48,248 nt of DNA from an uncultured Prevotella sp. Lineage in GTDB: Bacteria > Bacteroidota > Bacteroidia > Bacteroidales > Bacteroidaceae. The stretch spans positions 1 through 48,248 of the forward strand of contig ONYS01000003.1 in the NCBI GenBank assembly GCA_900322095.1, read 5' to 3'. Below the pieces are notes generated by a model that was given only the letters and a program-made list of their open reading frames with translations, made no database searches and was not told where the DNA came from. Below, piece after piece: positions 9,598 through 18,488 of this stretch (position 1 is its first letter; each line of letters begins with the position of its first letter). The translations under genes were made by a program, and so were the position numbers.

Positions 9598-10461
9598 ATG
9601 TTTCAGAAAAAGAGAAGATGGCACATGATTCCAGGCCAACCCAAGACCGAACTCGATGAAAAGGTGATGTATTGGGAGAGTAAAGGAAAATTGGTACCAA
9701 CTCGTGATATGGTCCGCACACCCGAGCAGATAGAAGGCATCCGCAAGGCCAGTGCCGTGAACACCGGATGCCTCGACGCAGTGGCCGAGGCCATACACGT
9801 TGGAATGAATACTCAGGAGATCGACGATATCTGCATGGCTTACTGCAAGGAGCACAACGCCATTCCTGCCTGCCTCAACTATGAGGGTTTCCCCAAGAGC
9901 GTCTGCACGAGCATCAACGAGGTGGTGTGCCACGGTATTCCCAAGAAGGAAGACGTGCTGCAGCCAGGCGATATCGTCAATGTGGATATGACCCTGAGCG
10001 TAGACGGATATTATGGCGATGCCTCGCGTATGTTCATCATCGGCGGCAAGACCACTCCCGAGAAGGAACAGCTGGTGAGGGTCACTAAGGAGTGTCTCGA
10101 CATAGGTGCCGAGGCCGCAAAGCCCTATTGCTTCGTGGGCGACATCGGACATGCCATACAGAAGCACGCCGAGAAATACGGCTATGGCGTGGTGCGCGAC
10201 CTTTGCGGACACGGTGTAGGACTCGCCATGCACGAAGAGCCCGACATCCTTCACTATGGGCATAAGGGCACGGGCATGCTTCTCGTTCCCGGAATGACGT
10301 TTACCATCGAACCAATGATCAACATGGGCACATGGAAGGTGTTTATCGATGCCGACGATCCCTACGGTTGGGAAGTCATCACCGGCGACGAGAAGCCCAG
10401 CGCTCAATGGGAGCACACGTTCCTCATGACCGAACACGGCGTGGAAATTCTGTCTTATTAA
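9598..10461 (+). CDS. map: Type I methionine aminopeptidase
   Basis: This enzyme removes the N-terminal Met from nascent proteins and is usually essential. All five metal ligands are readable: D130 and D141 (VDMTLSVDGYYGDAS), H205 (CGHGVG), E238 (TIEPM) and E272 (QWEHT). The protein is 287 aa, about 20 residues longer than the E. coli enzyme, with a basic N-terminal extension (MFQKKRRWHMIPGQPK) before the conserved core. The ATG at 9598 is the only plausible start. The tsaD ATG follows 15 bp after its stop, so they are likely co-transcribed. Confidence 0.95.
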   Translation: MFQKKRRWHMIPGQPKTELDEKVMYWESKGKLVPTRDMVRTPEQIEGIRKASAVNTGCLDAVAEAIHVGMNTQEIDDICMAYCKEHNAIPACLNYEGFPKSVCTSINEVVCHGIPKKEDVLQPGDIVNVDMTLSVDGYYGDASRMFIIGGKTTPEKEQLVRVTKECLDIGAEAAKPYCFVGDIGHAIQKHAEKYGYGVVRDLCGHGVGLAMHEEPDILHYGHKGTGMLLVPGMTFTIEPMINMGTWKVFIDADDPYGWEVITGDEKPSAQWEHTFLMTEHGVEILSY

Positions 10462-10476
10462 TCGTAGAATTTGAAT

Positions 10477-11502
10477 ATGGAAGATATATATATTTTAGGT
10501 ATTGAGTCGAGTTGCGACGACACTTCGGCAGCCGTTCTCCGCAATGGAGTGATTCTCAGCAATGTCACGGCCTCGCAGGAAGTTCATCGTGCTTATGGAG
10601 GTGTGGTGCCCGAACTGGCTTCCCGCGCCCATCAACAGAACGTAGTCCCCGTAGTCGACCAGGCCATCAAGCGTGCCGGCATCACTAAGGAGGATCTTTC
10701 GGCCGTGGCCTTCACCCGTGGTCCAGGACTGATGGGCTCTTTGCTCGTTGGAGTTACTTTCGCCAAGGGATTCGCCCGTGCGCTGGACATCCCACTCATT
10801 GACGTCAACCACCTGCAAGGACATGTGATGGCCCATTTCATCAAGGAGAGCGACGATGACAACTCGCACCCGCCCTTCCCCTTCATCTGCCTGCTGGTTT
10901 CGGGCGGAAACTCCCAGATCGTGAAGGTCAATGCCTACAATGATATGGAAGTACTGGGGCAGACCATCGACGACGCTGCAGGCGAGGCCATCGACAAGTG
11001 CTCGAAGGTGATGGGCTTGGGCTATCCCGGCGGTCCCATCATCGACAAGCTCGCCCGCCAAGGCAACCCTCTGGCCTTCAAGTTCTCTGAGCCTCACATT
11101 CCCGGACTGGACTATTCGTTTTCAGGACTGAAGACGAGCTTCCTCTACAACCTGCGGAAGTGGGTGGCCGAGGATCCCGACTTCGTGGAGCATCACAAGG
11201 AAGACCTTGCCGCAAGCCTGGAACACACCATCGTTGACATCCTCATGAAGAAGCTGCGCGAGGCAGTGAAGATAACCGGCATCAAGCATGTGGCTGTGGC
11301 CGGAGGCGTCAGTGCCAACAACGGTCTGCGCAATGCTTTCCGCGAGCATGCTGCCAAGTACGGCTGGACCATCTATATCCCGAAGTTCAGCTATACCACC
11401 GACAACGCGGCCATGATAGCCTGCGTGGGCACATTCAAATATCGCGACAAAGCCTTTGCTTCCATCGACCTGCCTGCTTTCTCAAAGGTCACATTCCAGT
11501 AA
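10477..11502 (+). CDS. tsaD: tRNA N6-adenosine threonylcarbamoyltransferase TsaD
   Basis: TsaD completes the t6A37 modification of ANN-decoding tRNAs with TsaB, TsaC and TsaE. I use the ATG at 10477 (MEDIYILGIESSCDDTS, 341 aa) rather than the upstream TTG at 10471. The ASKHA-fold phosphate motif GIESSCDDTSAAV is at the N-terminus, and the metal-binding histidines are H112 and H116 in HLQGH. Later family motifs are LVSGGNSQIV, DDAAGEAIDK and VAVAGGVSANN. It sits between map and the cinA-like gene; partner genes tsaB, tsaC and tsaE are not in this window. Confidence 0.96.
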   Translation: MEDIYILGIESSCDDTSAAVLRNGVILSNVTASQEVHRAYGGVVPELASRAHQQNVVPVVDQAIKRAGITKEDLSAVAFTRGPGLMGSLLVGVTFAKGFARALDIPLIDVNHLQGHVMAHFIKESDDDNSHPPFPFICLLVSGGNSQIVKVNAYNDMEVLGQTIDDAAGEAIDKCSKVMGLGYPGGPIIDKLARQGNPLAFKFSEPHIPGLDYSFSGLKTSFLYNLRKWVAEDPDFVEHHKEDLAASLEHTIVDILMKKLREAVKITGIKHVAVAGGVSANNGLRNAFREHAAKYGWTIYIPKFSYTTDNAAMIACVGTFKYRDKAFASIDLPAFSKVTFQ

Positions 11503-11569
11503 GACGGGAGCATCTGCAATAGCCGCATGATGTGCGGAACGAATTAAGAGAACGATAATTACACGAAAT

Positions 11570-12061
11570 ATGGAATTCGAATCTAAAGTATTAAGTAAGG
11601 AGATCCAGCAGGTTCTCTACGACAATGGCAAGACACTGGGCACAGCGGAGAGCTGCACGGGTGGTCGTATTGCCGAGGCCATCATCGCCACTCCCGGAGC
11701 AAGCAACTATTTCAAGGGTGGCATCATCTGCTACACCAATGAAGTGAAAGAACGCCTGCTCCACGTCTCACACCAGGTGCTGGAAGAGCAGACTGCCGTC
11801 TGCGAGGAAGTAGCCCGCGAGATGGTGGTGGGCGCCTGCGAGGCGCTCAACTGCGACTTCGCGCTCTCAGCTACTGGTATTGCCGGTCCCGATGGAGGCA
11901 CACCCGCCATCCCTGTGGGCACAATCTGGCTGGGCTACGGATCAAAAGATGAGGTGAAGACTTACAAACTGACCGAGGACGATGGCCGCGACTTGAACCT
12001 GAGCCACGCCACCAACCAAGTGTTGAAACTGTTTCTCGAGTATCTAAAATCACACCTCTAA
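11570..12061 (+). CDS. CinA C-terminal domain protein, PncC-type nicotinamide-nucleotide amidase
   Basis: A 163-aa stand-alone CinA C-terminal domain. Characterised relatives (PncC) deamidate NMN to nicotinate mononucleotide in pyridine nucleotide recycling. Visible motifs are GTAESCTGGRIAEAI with the presumed catalytic Ser, FKGGIICYTNEVK, ALSATGIAGPDGGTP and VGTIWLGYG, in the usual order. The N-terminal molybdopterin-binding-like domain of full-length CinA is absent, as in PncC/YgaD. It starts 67 bp after tsaD, and the GH2 gene starts 5 bp after its stop. Confidence 0.9.
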   Translation: MEFESKVLSKEIQQVLYDNGKTLGTAESCTGGRIAEAIIATPGASNYFKGGIICYTNEVKERLLHVSHQVLEEQTAVCEEVAREMVVGACEALNCDFALSATGIAGPDGGTPAIPVGTIWLGYGSKDEVKTYKLTEDDGRDLNLSHATNQVLKLFLEYLKSHL

Positions 12062-12066
12062 GCGAT

Positions 12067-14484
12067 ATGACTTTCAGATCTTTAAGTCTGGTCGCTGTGC
12101 TGTTTCCCATGTGGGTGACGGCACAGCGACTGTCTGTAAATATAGACTCTTGGGAATTCTCCCGTGATCAGCAGCATTGGCAACAGGTCTCCGTTCCCCA
12201 CGACTGGGCCATTGCGGGGCCGTTCGACAAGAAGTGGGACCTGCAATACGTGGCCATCACGCAGAACGGTGAGACGGAGAAGAGTGAGAAGTCTGGCCGG
12301 TCAGGAGCATTGCCTTGGATTGGCCATGGCTATTACCGCACTCATATCAATGGCAGTAAGTTGAAAGGCAAACGCGTAGTCTTGGCTTTCGACGGTGCTA
12401 TGTCGGAGCCTCACGTCTTCGTCAATGGTAAGGAAGCTGGCTGGTGGGCCTATGGCTATAATGCTTTCAATATCGACATTACCAGATTCGTCCAGCCCGG
12501 CGACAATCTCATTGAAGTGAATCTCAACAACTTGGAGGAGAGTAGCCGATGGTATCCGGGCGGCGGTATCTACCGTCCCGTCCATCTCATCGCCACTTCT
12601 CCCACTGCCATCGACGACTGGTCTGTCTTTTGCCGGACGCTTTCAGCGAACGATAAAGAGGCAGTTGTTGGAGTCTCAGCCTCTCTCACCGATGGAAGCC
12701 GACGGTCGTTAAGCTATAAGCTCACCGATAGTAAGGGACATGTCGTAGCCTCTGCCAAAGGAGAAGGCGACGTTAGCCTGCATGTGTCCAATCCCCAATT
12801 GTGGTCGCCCGATCATCCCTACCTTTATACACTCACAGTGGAATATAAAGAAAAGGACCGTATCGTCGACTCTTATTCGCTCAAGACCGGTATCCGCACA
12901 TTGACCATCGGAAGGAATGGCGTTTGGCTCAATGGTAAGCCCTTCGAAATCAAGGGAGTATGTCTGCACCATGACCTCGGCCCATTGGGAGCTGCGGTCA
13001 ACAAGGCCGCCATCATCCGTCAAGTGAAGATACTGAAGGACATGGGAGCAAATGCTATCCGAACCTCTCACAATATGCCTTCCCAGACGCAGATGCAAGT
13101 CTACGACTCATTGGGAATGGTGGTGATGGCAGAGAGTTTCGACATGTGGGTCTATCCCAAATGCCAGAACGGCTATGCCCGCTTCTTTAAGGACTGGGCC
13201 GACAAGGATATCAAGAACCTTGTACTTGCCAACCGCAATCATCCCTCACTCATCATGTACAGCATCGGCAATGAGATTCCTGAGCAGTGGAGCGAGGAAG
13301 GACGTGAGATAGCCCGCCACCTTCAGGATATCTGTCACCAATACGACTCAACGCGAACCGTCACCCAGGGCATGGACCGCGCCGAAGATGCCTTGAAGTC
13401 AGGATTCGCACAGGTCATGGATGTGCCAGGCTTCAACTATCGCATTTGGAAGTACCCTGCTGACATCAAGCAGCTCCCCTGCGGTTTCCTGCTTGGATCG
13501 GAGACAGCCAGCACGGTCAGTTCGCGTGGAGTATACAAGTTTCCCGTAGTCTGGGGTTCGGACATCACCTACCCCGACGGCCAGTGCAATGGCTACGATA
13601 CGCAATGGTGCTCCTGGAGCAATCTCCCGGAGGAAGATTTCATGGCCCAAAGCGACGCACCTTATACCATCGGTCAGTTCGTTTGGACGGGCTTCGACTA
13701 TCTTGGTGAGCCCACGCCCTACGATAGCTATTGGCCTTCGCGCAGCAGCTACTTCGGCATCTGCGACCTTGCCGGCCTTCCCAAAGACCGGTATTATCTT
13801 TACCGTTCGGTTTGGAACACTAAAGACAATACGGTTCACGTACTTCCGCATTGGACTTGGCCAGGCCGGGAGGGACAGAGCACTCCGGTATTTGTCTATA
13901 CCAACTACCCATCAGCCGAACTCTTCATCAATGGCAAGAGTCAGGGCCGACGCACAAAATCAAACATCACCGATGGAGAATTCAATACGGGGCGTCCCTC
14001 CACACTAGCTGATGCCCAGCGCCGTGCAGCCCGCTACCGACTGATGTGGGACAACGTCAAGTATGAGCCCGGTGAACTGCGCGTCGTTTGCTACGACTCA
14101 GCAGGCAATCCAGTGGCTGAGACATCAGAGCACACCGCAGACAAGGCCTGTGCCATCAAGTTAGAGGCAGACCGCGACGCCATAAAAGCTGATGGGAACG
14201 ACTTGGCCTACATCACCGTCTCCCTGACCGACCAAAATGGCTATGAGCTTCCTACAGACGATGATGAATTGCAGTTCGAAGTGAGGGGCGCCGGAATATT
14301 CCGCGCAGCCTGCAATGGAGATGCCACGAGTCTGGAATCCTTCGCCAAGCCACAGATGAAGCTATTCAGCGGAAAGCTTGTAGTTACTCTCCAAGCTACT
14401 AAGCAGAAGGGGGATATCATTCTGAAAGTGAAGGATATTACAAATCCTAGCCTTTCAGGAGAAATCAAACTAAAAGCCGAATAA
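12067..14484 (+). CDS. Secreted glycoside hydrolase family 2 (beta-galactosidase-like)
   Basis: An 805-aa exported GH2 enzyme. A signal peptide ends near VTAQ (residue 19). It is followed by the sugar-binding and Ig-like GH2 domains, the TIM barrel with acid/base E403 (SIGNEIPEQ) and nucleophile E479 (LLGSETAS), a DUF4982-like segment and an Ig/invasin-like C-terminal domain (KADGNDLAYITVSL). The 76-residue spacing of the two Glu residues equals that in E. coli LacZ. Beta-galactosidase is the likeliest activity, though related GH2 enzymes cleave other beta-glycosides. The ATG is 5 bp after the cinA-like gene, so it is read with housekeeping genes rather than from a polysaccharide utilisation locus; no susC/susD pair is nearby. 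Confidence 0.88.
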   Translation: MTFRSLSLVAVLFPMWVTAQRLSVNIDSWEFSRDQQHWQQVSVPHDWAIAGPFDKKWDLQYVAITQNGETEKSEKSGRSGALPWIGHGYYRTHINGSKLKGKRVVLAFDGAMSEPHVFVNGKEAGWWAYGYNAFNIDITRFVQPGDNLIEVNLNNLEESSRWYPGGGIYRPVHLIATSPTAIDDWSVFCRTLSANDKEAVVGVSASLTDGSRRSLSYKLTDSKGHVVASAKGEGDVSLHVSNPQLWSPDHPYLYTLTVEYKEKDRIVDSYSLKTGIRTLTIGRNGVWLNGKPFEIKGVCLHHDLGPLGAAVNKAAIIRQVKILKDMGANAIRTSHNMPSQTQMQVYDSLGMVVMAESFDMWVYPKCQNGYARFFKDWADKDIKNLVLANRNHPSLIMYSIGNEIPEQWSEEGREIARHLQDICHQYDSTRTVTQGMDRAEDALKSGFAQVMDVPGFNYRIWKYPADIKQLPCGFLLGSETASTVSSRGVYKFPVVWGSDITYPDGQCNGYDTQWCSWSNLPEEDFMAQSDAPYTIGQFVWTGFDYLGEPTPYDSYWPSRSSYFGICDLAGLPKDRYYLYRSVWNTKDNTVHVLPHWTWPGREGQSTPVFVYTNYPSAELFINGKSQGRRTKSNITDGEFNTGRPSTLADAQRRAARYRLMWDNVKYEPGELRVVCYDSAGNPVAETSEHTADKACAIKLEADRDAIKADGNDLAYITVSLTDQNGYELPTDDDELQFEVRGAGIFRAACNGDATSLESFAKPQMKLFSGKLVVTLQATKQKGDIILKVKDITNPSLSGEIKLKAE

Positions 14485-14514
14485 TTCCTTTTAATACAGA
14501 ACTATTCTTTCCAT

Positions 14515-14555
14515 TTCGGGGGTACATCCACATGAATCGTGAATGTACCCCCGAA
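14515..14555. terminator. Hairpin between convergent genes (GH2 and GNAT fusion)
   Basis: TTCGGGGGTACAT (14515-14527) and its exact complement (14543-14555) form a 13-bp GC-rich stem with a 15-nt loop. It sits between convergent genes and could end both transcripts, although no long T tract follows on either strand. Confidence 0.7.
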
Positions 14556-14568
14556 GTATTATTCGCTA

Positions 14569-16308
14569 TCAGTTCATCATCAAGGTCATCACTGTCTTCA
14601 AGTCTTTAAAGATGAAGAGAGAAAGCTGTCCGATAGTAAGAGCCGATGCTTGAGGCAAAGGACGGTCGGTCTTCTGTACTTCTCCGTTAGCAATGGCATA
14701 ATAAGTATTGTTATTAGCAATATCCTTGTCAGCGAAGATGCGAAGATTGAACTTCTCTTCCGGGTGGCGGTGAGCATAAAGCCGCAGTGCTGCCTCTGCA
14801 TCAATAACCCTGACCATTCCTGAAGCAGCCACTGGGAGAGTTTCTCCGGATGTGTGCAAGTCCTTAATGGCCGTTTTGAAATCCTTTTCACTATGGAGGA
14901 GAATACTTTGCTGGGAGCGCTGCCAAGCGTCAAACGTAGCAAAGTCCATCTCTCCTACTCCATCAGGTCCGGCGATGGCATTGATGCTCTGAGAATACCC
15001 ACATTGTGCATACCAATCGAAGAGCCACGGTTCAGCCGGTATCAGGCTGGCAAACACTGTATGTTTGGCGTAGAGTGTATTGTGTGCCTGACGCATGAGG
15101 CTCGATCCTATATTCTGCCGTCTCATTTCAGCCTGCACGCTCACACCGCTGATGTAGGCTGCGGAAGCCTCTTCATCGCCCATCTTCAAGCGCATGGGAA
15201 TGGTCTGCAAAGCTCCAACCACATGACCGTCTATCTGACAGACCACATTAATCTCCGGGTGATAAACTTCCTCAAAATACAATTTCATGAAATCTTCACT
15301 ATCGTGGAAGGTATCACGCCACAGATTCATGGTTTCTGTCTTAATACGCTCCGTGTCGGCAAAGTCAGCCAAAGGCTCTTTCTCCATAATGCTGTACTTC
15401 TCGAGCAATAGTTCGGGTTTATAAGACAACTTTGCTCTACGCAACCCATTCTCACCCAGATCTTCCTCTCGGTTGATGTGGATGTACTGCTGTGGCAGAT
15501 GCTTTAAGAATTCCTGATTGATAATGGAGAAAGCTCCTTCGTAATCTACATCAGCCTTTTCTACACATACATCGAAGGTATCTAAATTGATAGCGCATCC
15601 ATAGGTGAAGGCCACAAGTTTGTTGTCAACAAATATTGTACCTCCCAGACAGTCAAGTTGATTCCAATAAAGGAACGCGCGAGTCATCGACCTCAGTTCC
15701 TCAAAAAGATTCTGCTTCTCGCTGTCTGTAGCGCTATCCTTTATTTTAAGACGCCACTCTTCCTCCAGCTTCAAGCATTGGGGAATCATCTCAGGTTGCA
15801 GCGGTCGATATTCATATTGAGGATAGAGGGCACGAAACTTATTGCAGTGATTGCGTTTACTTTGAAGGTGTTTTCCGGAGAGGGTCTCCAATTTCTCACG
15901 CGAATAGATATAGTCAAAGAAGTCGCGTTCCTGCTTCATCTTGAACACACCGGGCATAGCTGCCTCCATCCGCTGTACCAACTCCTTGCCTGCGCCAATC
16001 ATCAAGAAAGGATGTCCCATGGCTATGGCATCCTGCCTCAAGACTTTCACTACGTCGACAGCTCGCAATACATCAGGCAATCTTCCTTCCGAGTCTGGTT
16101 TTGCCAAAGGACCCATATACGCCAAATGATGGCCCGAATAGAAACGGAACACGAGAAAACCGTCTATCACGGCATACTGAGTGTCGTATAGGAATCTCCA
16201 ACTGATAATATTAGCGAACGAGAGATCACAATTTTGGGAATCCCCGTGCAGCGTATAACTTTGTATTAGCTCACGGTCGGTCAAAAGCACATCGTTGAAT
16301 TTAATCAT
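14569..16308 (-). CDS. DUF2156 (LPG synthase C-terminal-like) fused to GNAT acetyltransferase
   Basis: A 579-aa soluble protein built of two halves. Residues 1 to about 300 look like DUF2156, the aminoacyl-transfer domain of MprF-type phosphatidylglycerol lysyltransferases (LSFANIISWRF, SKRNHCNKF, QLDCLGGTIFVDN), without the membrane part of MprF. From about residue 320 there is a GNAT fold with the acetyl-CoA loop region ISGVSVQAEMRRQNIGSSLM, and the remaining C-terminus resembles Eis-like N-acetyltransferases. Substrates are unknown; both halves belong to the GNAT superfamily, so it may be a tandem acyltransferase. A good promoter (16376-16407) lies about 70 nt upstream. It converges with the GH2 gene. 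Domain calls are moderately secure. Confidence 0.75.
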   Translation of the reverse strand: MIKFNDVLLTDRELIQSYTLHGDSQNCDLSFANIISWRFLYDTQYAVIDGFLVFRFYSGHHLAYMGPLAKPDSEGRLPDVLRAVDVVKVLRQDAIAMGHPFLMIGAGKELVQRMEAAMPGVFKMKQERDFFDYIYSREKLETLSGKHLQSKRNHCNKFRALYPQYEYRPLQPEMIPQCLKLEEEWRLKIKDSATDSEKQNLFEELRSMTRAFLYWNQLDCLGGTIFVDNKLVAFTYGCAINLDTFDVCVEKADVDYEGAFSIINQEFLKHLPQQYIHINREEDLGENGLRRAKLSYKPELLLEKYSIMEKEPLADFADTERIKTETMNLWRDTFHDSEDFMKLYFEEVYHPEINVVCQIDGHVVGALQTIPMRLKMGDEEASAAYISGVSVQAEMRRQNIGSSLMRQAHNTLYAKHTVFASLIPAEPWLFDWYAQCGYSQSINAIAGPDGVGEMDFATFDAWQRSQQSILLHSEKDFKTAIKDLHTSGETLPVAASGMVRVIDAEAALRLYAHRHPEEKFNLRIFADKDIANNNTYYAIANGEVQKTDRPLPQASALTIGQLSLFIFKDLKTVMTLMMN

Positions 16309-16375
16309 AATAGAGGAGTATATTATTATCGTGTGGATTGTTAGAGCTACTGATTAGCGGCTCAATTGACGGCTG

Positions 16376-16407
16376 CAAAATTAATAAATTAGATTCTATC
16401 AACCAAA
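16376..16407 (-). promoter_or_regulatory. Promoter of the DUF2156-GNAT gene
   Basis: Read on the minus strand, TTTG (complement of 16404-16407) is followed after 20 nt by TAATTTTG (complement of 16376-16383), matching the -33/-7 pattern. The leader is about 60-65 nt. Confidence 0.65.
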
Positions 16408-16616
16408 ATACAAATGCTGTATTTATTGCCAAGTTGATACTTTAGGATCTTTCAGCCCAGCAGATAACTTCCGTTGCAATCAAAGTTCAGCGACGACTTG
16501 GCACAGGGCTTCAGAGGCTTTCATCTTTGTGAAGAAATAGCCCGATGTACACGATTGTATCAATTCAGTCTGTATGAGCGTTCTACGTTGATCGTATACA
16601 AAATGTTGATATTGTC

Positions 16617-16814
16617 TGACTATTCTCAGCAAAGTTACTCTCTGTTTTCAGCATGGTTGTTCTTTGTTATCTGCATGGTTGCTCATTGTTTTCTGCATGG
16701 TGTCTCTCAATTATCAGCACATCTGCTCTCAATTGTCAGCACGTCTGCTCTCAATTGTCAGCACGTCTGCTCTCAATTGTCAGCACGTCTATTCTCAATT
16801 GTCAAGCAAACTCG
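16617..16814. repeat. 22-bp tandem repeat array, about nine units
   Basis: Units begin at 16617, 16639, 16661, 16683, 16705, 16727, 16749, 16771 and 16793. Units 16727, 16749 and 16771 are nearly identical (TCTCAATTGTCAGCACGT then CTGC or CTAT). The left units are diverged (TTTTCAGCATGGTTGT-like) and the last is degraded. Period 22 bp, so it is not a protein repeat. It ends about 150 bp before the C69 dipeptidase start. Confidence 0.85.
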
Positions 16815-16965
16815 TTTTTTTAAAAGCGTGTCTGCAAGAGACAGAAACTCAACAAAATCTTTCTCCTACCTGGAAAATATCCGGTTCGACTTGTTTTTTA
16901 ATCAAATTTATTTTTCTCTTCAGGATAAATTGATTAATTTAGCGCCAACTAATAAATAGGAAAAT

Positions 16966-18420
16966 ATGATGAAAAAAACAAATCAACGTGCAAGCAACTT
17001 ACCTTCTGAGTGCACAACCATCATCGTCGGAGACAAAATGACGCCCGACGGGTCGCGTTTTCTTTGTCGTTCCAGCGATTTCGATGCCATGATGGCCATT
17101 AACTATGAGTTTCATGCCGATACCAATCACGGACCACGTGAGTTCATCGCAAAGGACAGTGCCTTTCGGTGCCCGCTGCCAGAAGTAGCCTTAGGCTATA
17201 CTGGACTGCCCGACTATCAGTTCCCTGGAGAATGGGGAAGTGCTGGATTTAATACGGCTGGCGTTGGCATGAGTTCCACCGAAACCATCTTCAGCAGTAA
17301 GGAAGCCCTTGCCTTCGACCCATATGTAGCCGACGGATTGGCCGAAAATTGCACCTACAATATTGTACTTCCATACATTCATACCGCTCGCGAAGGTGTG
17401 GAACGTTTGGGAGCGCTTATCGAGAAATACGGTTCGGCCGAAGGTTTTGGCATTGGATTCATCGACGACAAAGAGGTATGGTATCTGGAGAACGCCTGTG
17501 GTCACCTTTGGCTTGCAGCTAAGATTCCCGCTAACAAGTACTACGTTACCGGCAATCAGAGCAGACTGCGCGATTATGATCCTGAGGACAAAGAGAATTT
17601 CCTTGCCGCTCCCAATCTCATTGAGTTTGCAGAGAAAAACGGGCTCTACAATCCTGCCGAGGGAAAGTTCGACTTCCATAAAGCCTACGCCCACGACTGT
17701 AAGGAACCAGGCCACGACGACTTCACCTATAACTACCCTCGCGTTTGGGGATTGCAGGCCATGTTCTCACCCAGCATCCATAACGACGTGACAAAGAATA
17801 CATTCCCAGTGTTTGCAAAATCGGAGAAGCCCATCGATCTGCAGACTCTGCGTACAGCTTTCCGTTTCCATTACAACGGCACGCAGCACGACCCCTATCT
17901 GCACAATAATGGAAAGGAGCCCTGGCGACCAGTAAGTATCTTCCGTACCACACAGACTCACATCATTCAAGTTCGTCCCAATCTTCCTCAAGCCATAGGC
18001 CACATCACTTATATCGCCTTGGGTATGGCTGACCTGAGTGTCTTCCTCCCCTTGTATCAGGGCGTACAGTCCGTACCGAAGCCCTACACTCTTGGCAATG
18101 GACATGCTGATGAACTGTCAGCCTACTGGGCATTCCGTAAGGTGATGACACTCGTCATGACCAACTACAATGCTTATGCACCAATCGTTAAGGAAGCCTA
18201 TGCAAAACTTGAGAAAGAAAATGAAGAACGTCAGCGTGAGTTTGAGTCTGACTATCTTGCTGTCTACAAGGACGCACCTATGAAAGCTCAGGACATGCTT
18301 CAGAAATTCTCTGACAGCCTGTTACTGCACGCTTTGGATGTAGCCCGTGAATTGCAGAACGAGATATTCACCCGCCTCACTTCCGACATCCAAAAAGAGT
18401 ACCTATTCCATGGTGCTTAA
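16966..18420 (+). CDS. C69 family dipeptidase (PepD-like)
   Basis: A 484-aa N-terminal-nucleophile hydrolase of peptidase family C69, which hydrolyses dipeptides. The presumed catalytic residue is C16 in ECTTIIVG, followed by DGSRFLCRSSDF; family members expose this Cys by removing a short propeptide, which would here be 15 residues. Further family segments are VWYLENACGHLW, YVTGNQSRL and RVWGLQAMFSP. No signal peptide is present, so a cytoplasmic role is expected, unlike the secreted C69 enzymes common in gut Bacteroidota. Two adjacent ATGs (16966, 16969) are possible starts. A strong terminator follows directly. The 22-bp repeat array lies upstream. Confidence 0.88.
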   Translation: MMKKTNQRASNLPSECTTIIVGDKMTPDGSRFLCRSSDFDAMMAINYEFHADTNHGPREFIAKDSAFRCPLPEVALGYTGLPDYQFPGEWGSAGFNTAGVGMSSTETIFSSKEALAFDPYVADGLAENCTYNIVLPYIHTAREGVERLGALIEKYGSAEGFGIGFIDDKEVWYLENACGHLWLAAKIPANKYYVTGNQSRLRDYDPEDKENFLAAPNLIEFAEKNGLYNPAEGKFDFHKAYAHDCKEPGHDDFTYNYPRVWGLQAMFSPSIHNDVTKNTFPVFAKSEKPIDLQTLRTAFRFHYNGTQHDPYLHNNGKEPWRPVSIFRTTQTHIIQVRPNLPQAIGHITYIALGMADLSVFLPLYQGVQSVPKPYTLGNGHADELSAYWAFRKVMTLVMTNYNAYAPIVKEAYAKLEKENEERQREFESDYLAVYKDAPMKAQDMLQKFSDSLLLHALDVARELQNEIFTRLTSDIQKEYLFHGA

Positions 18421-18432
18421 TCCTCAATAACC

Positions 18433-18474
18433 AACAAAAAAGCCTGTGAATCATTATTCATGGGCTTTTTTGTT
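18433..18474. terminator. Bidirectional Rho-independent terminator
   Basis: Arms 18433-18451 and 18456-18474 form a 19-bp stem (two G-U pairs) with a CATT loop. A6 and T6 runs flank the GC core, so it can work on both strands: for the C69 gene (+) and comEC (-). Confidence 0.9.
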
Positions 18475-18488
18475 GCATCTTCTGTTTA

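Larger units (their letters stand above)
16309..16965. other. 657-bp intergenic region with promoter and tandem repeats
   Basis: This holds the promoter of the leftward GNAT fusion gene, about 210 bp of unassigned AT-rich DNA, the 22-bp repeat array and about 150 bp of leader before the C69 peptidase gene. Open frames across the array shift frame with each 22-bp unit and do not look coding. No tRNA or known riboswitch was recognised. Confidence 0.7.

Noticed and set aside
10471-10479. TTG start for TsaD
   Set aside because: The ATG two codons later (10477) is the natural start, giving the expected N-terminus.
16617-16814. CRISPR array
   Set aside because: The 22-bp units are directly adjacent with no spacers, and no cas genes are present.
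16474-16959. Possible protein coded across the 22-bp array
   Set aside because: A 22-bp period shifts frame in each unit, so the frame gives no true protein repeat and no conserved motif, and it would run into the C69 leader.
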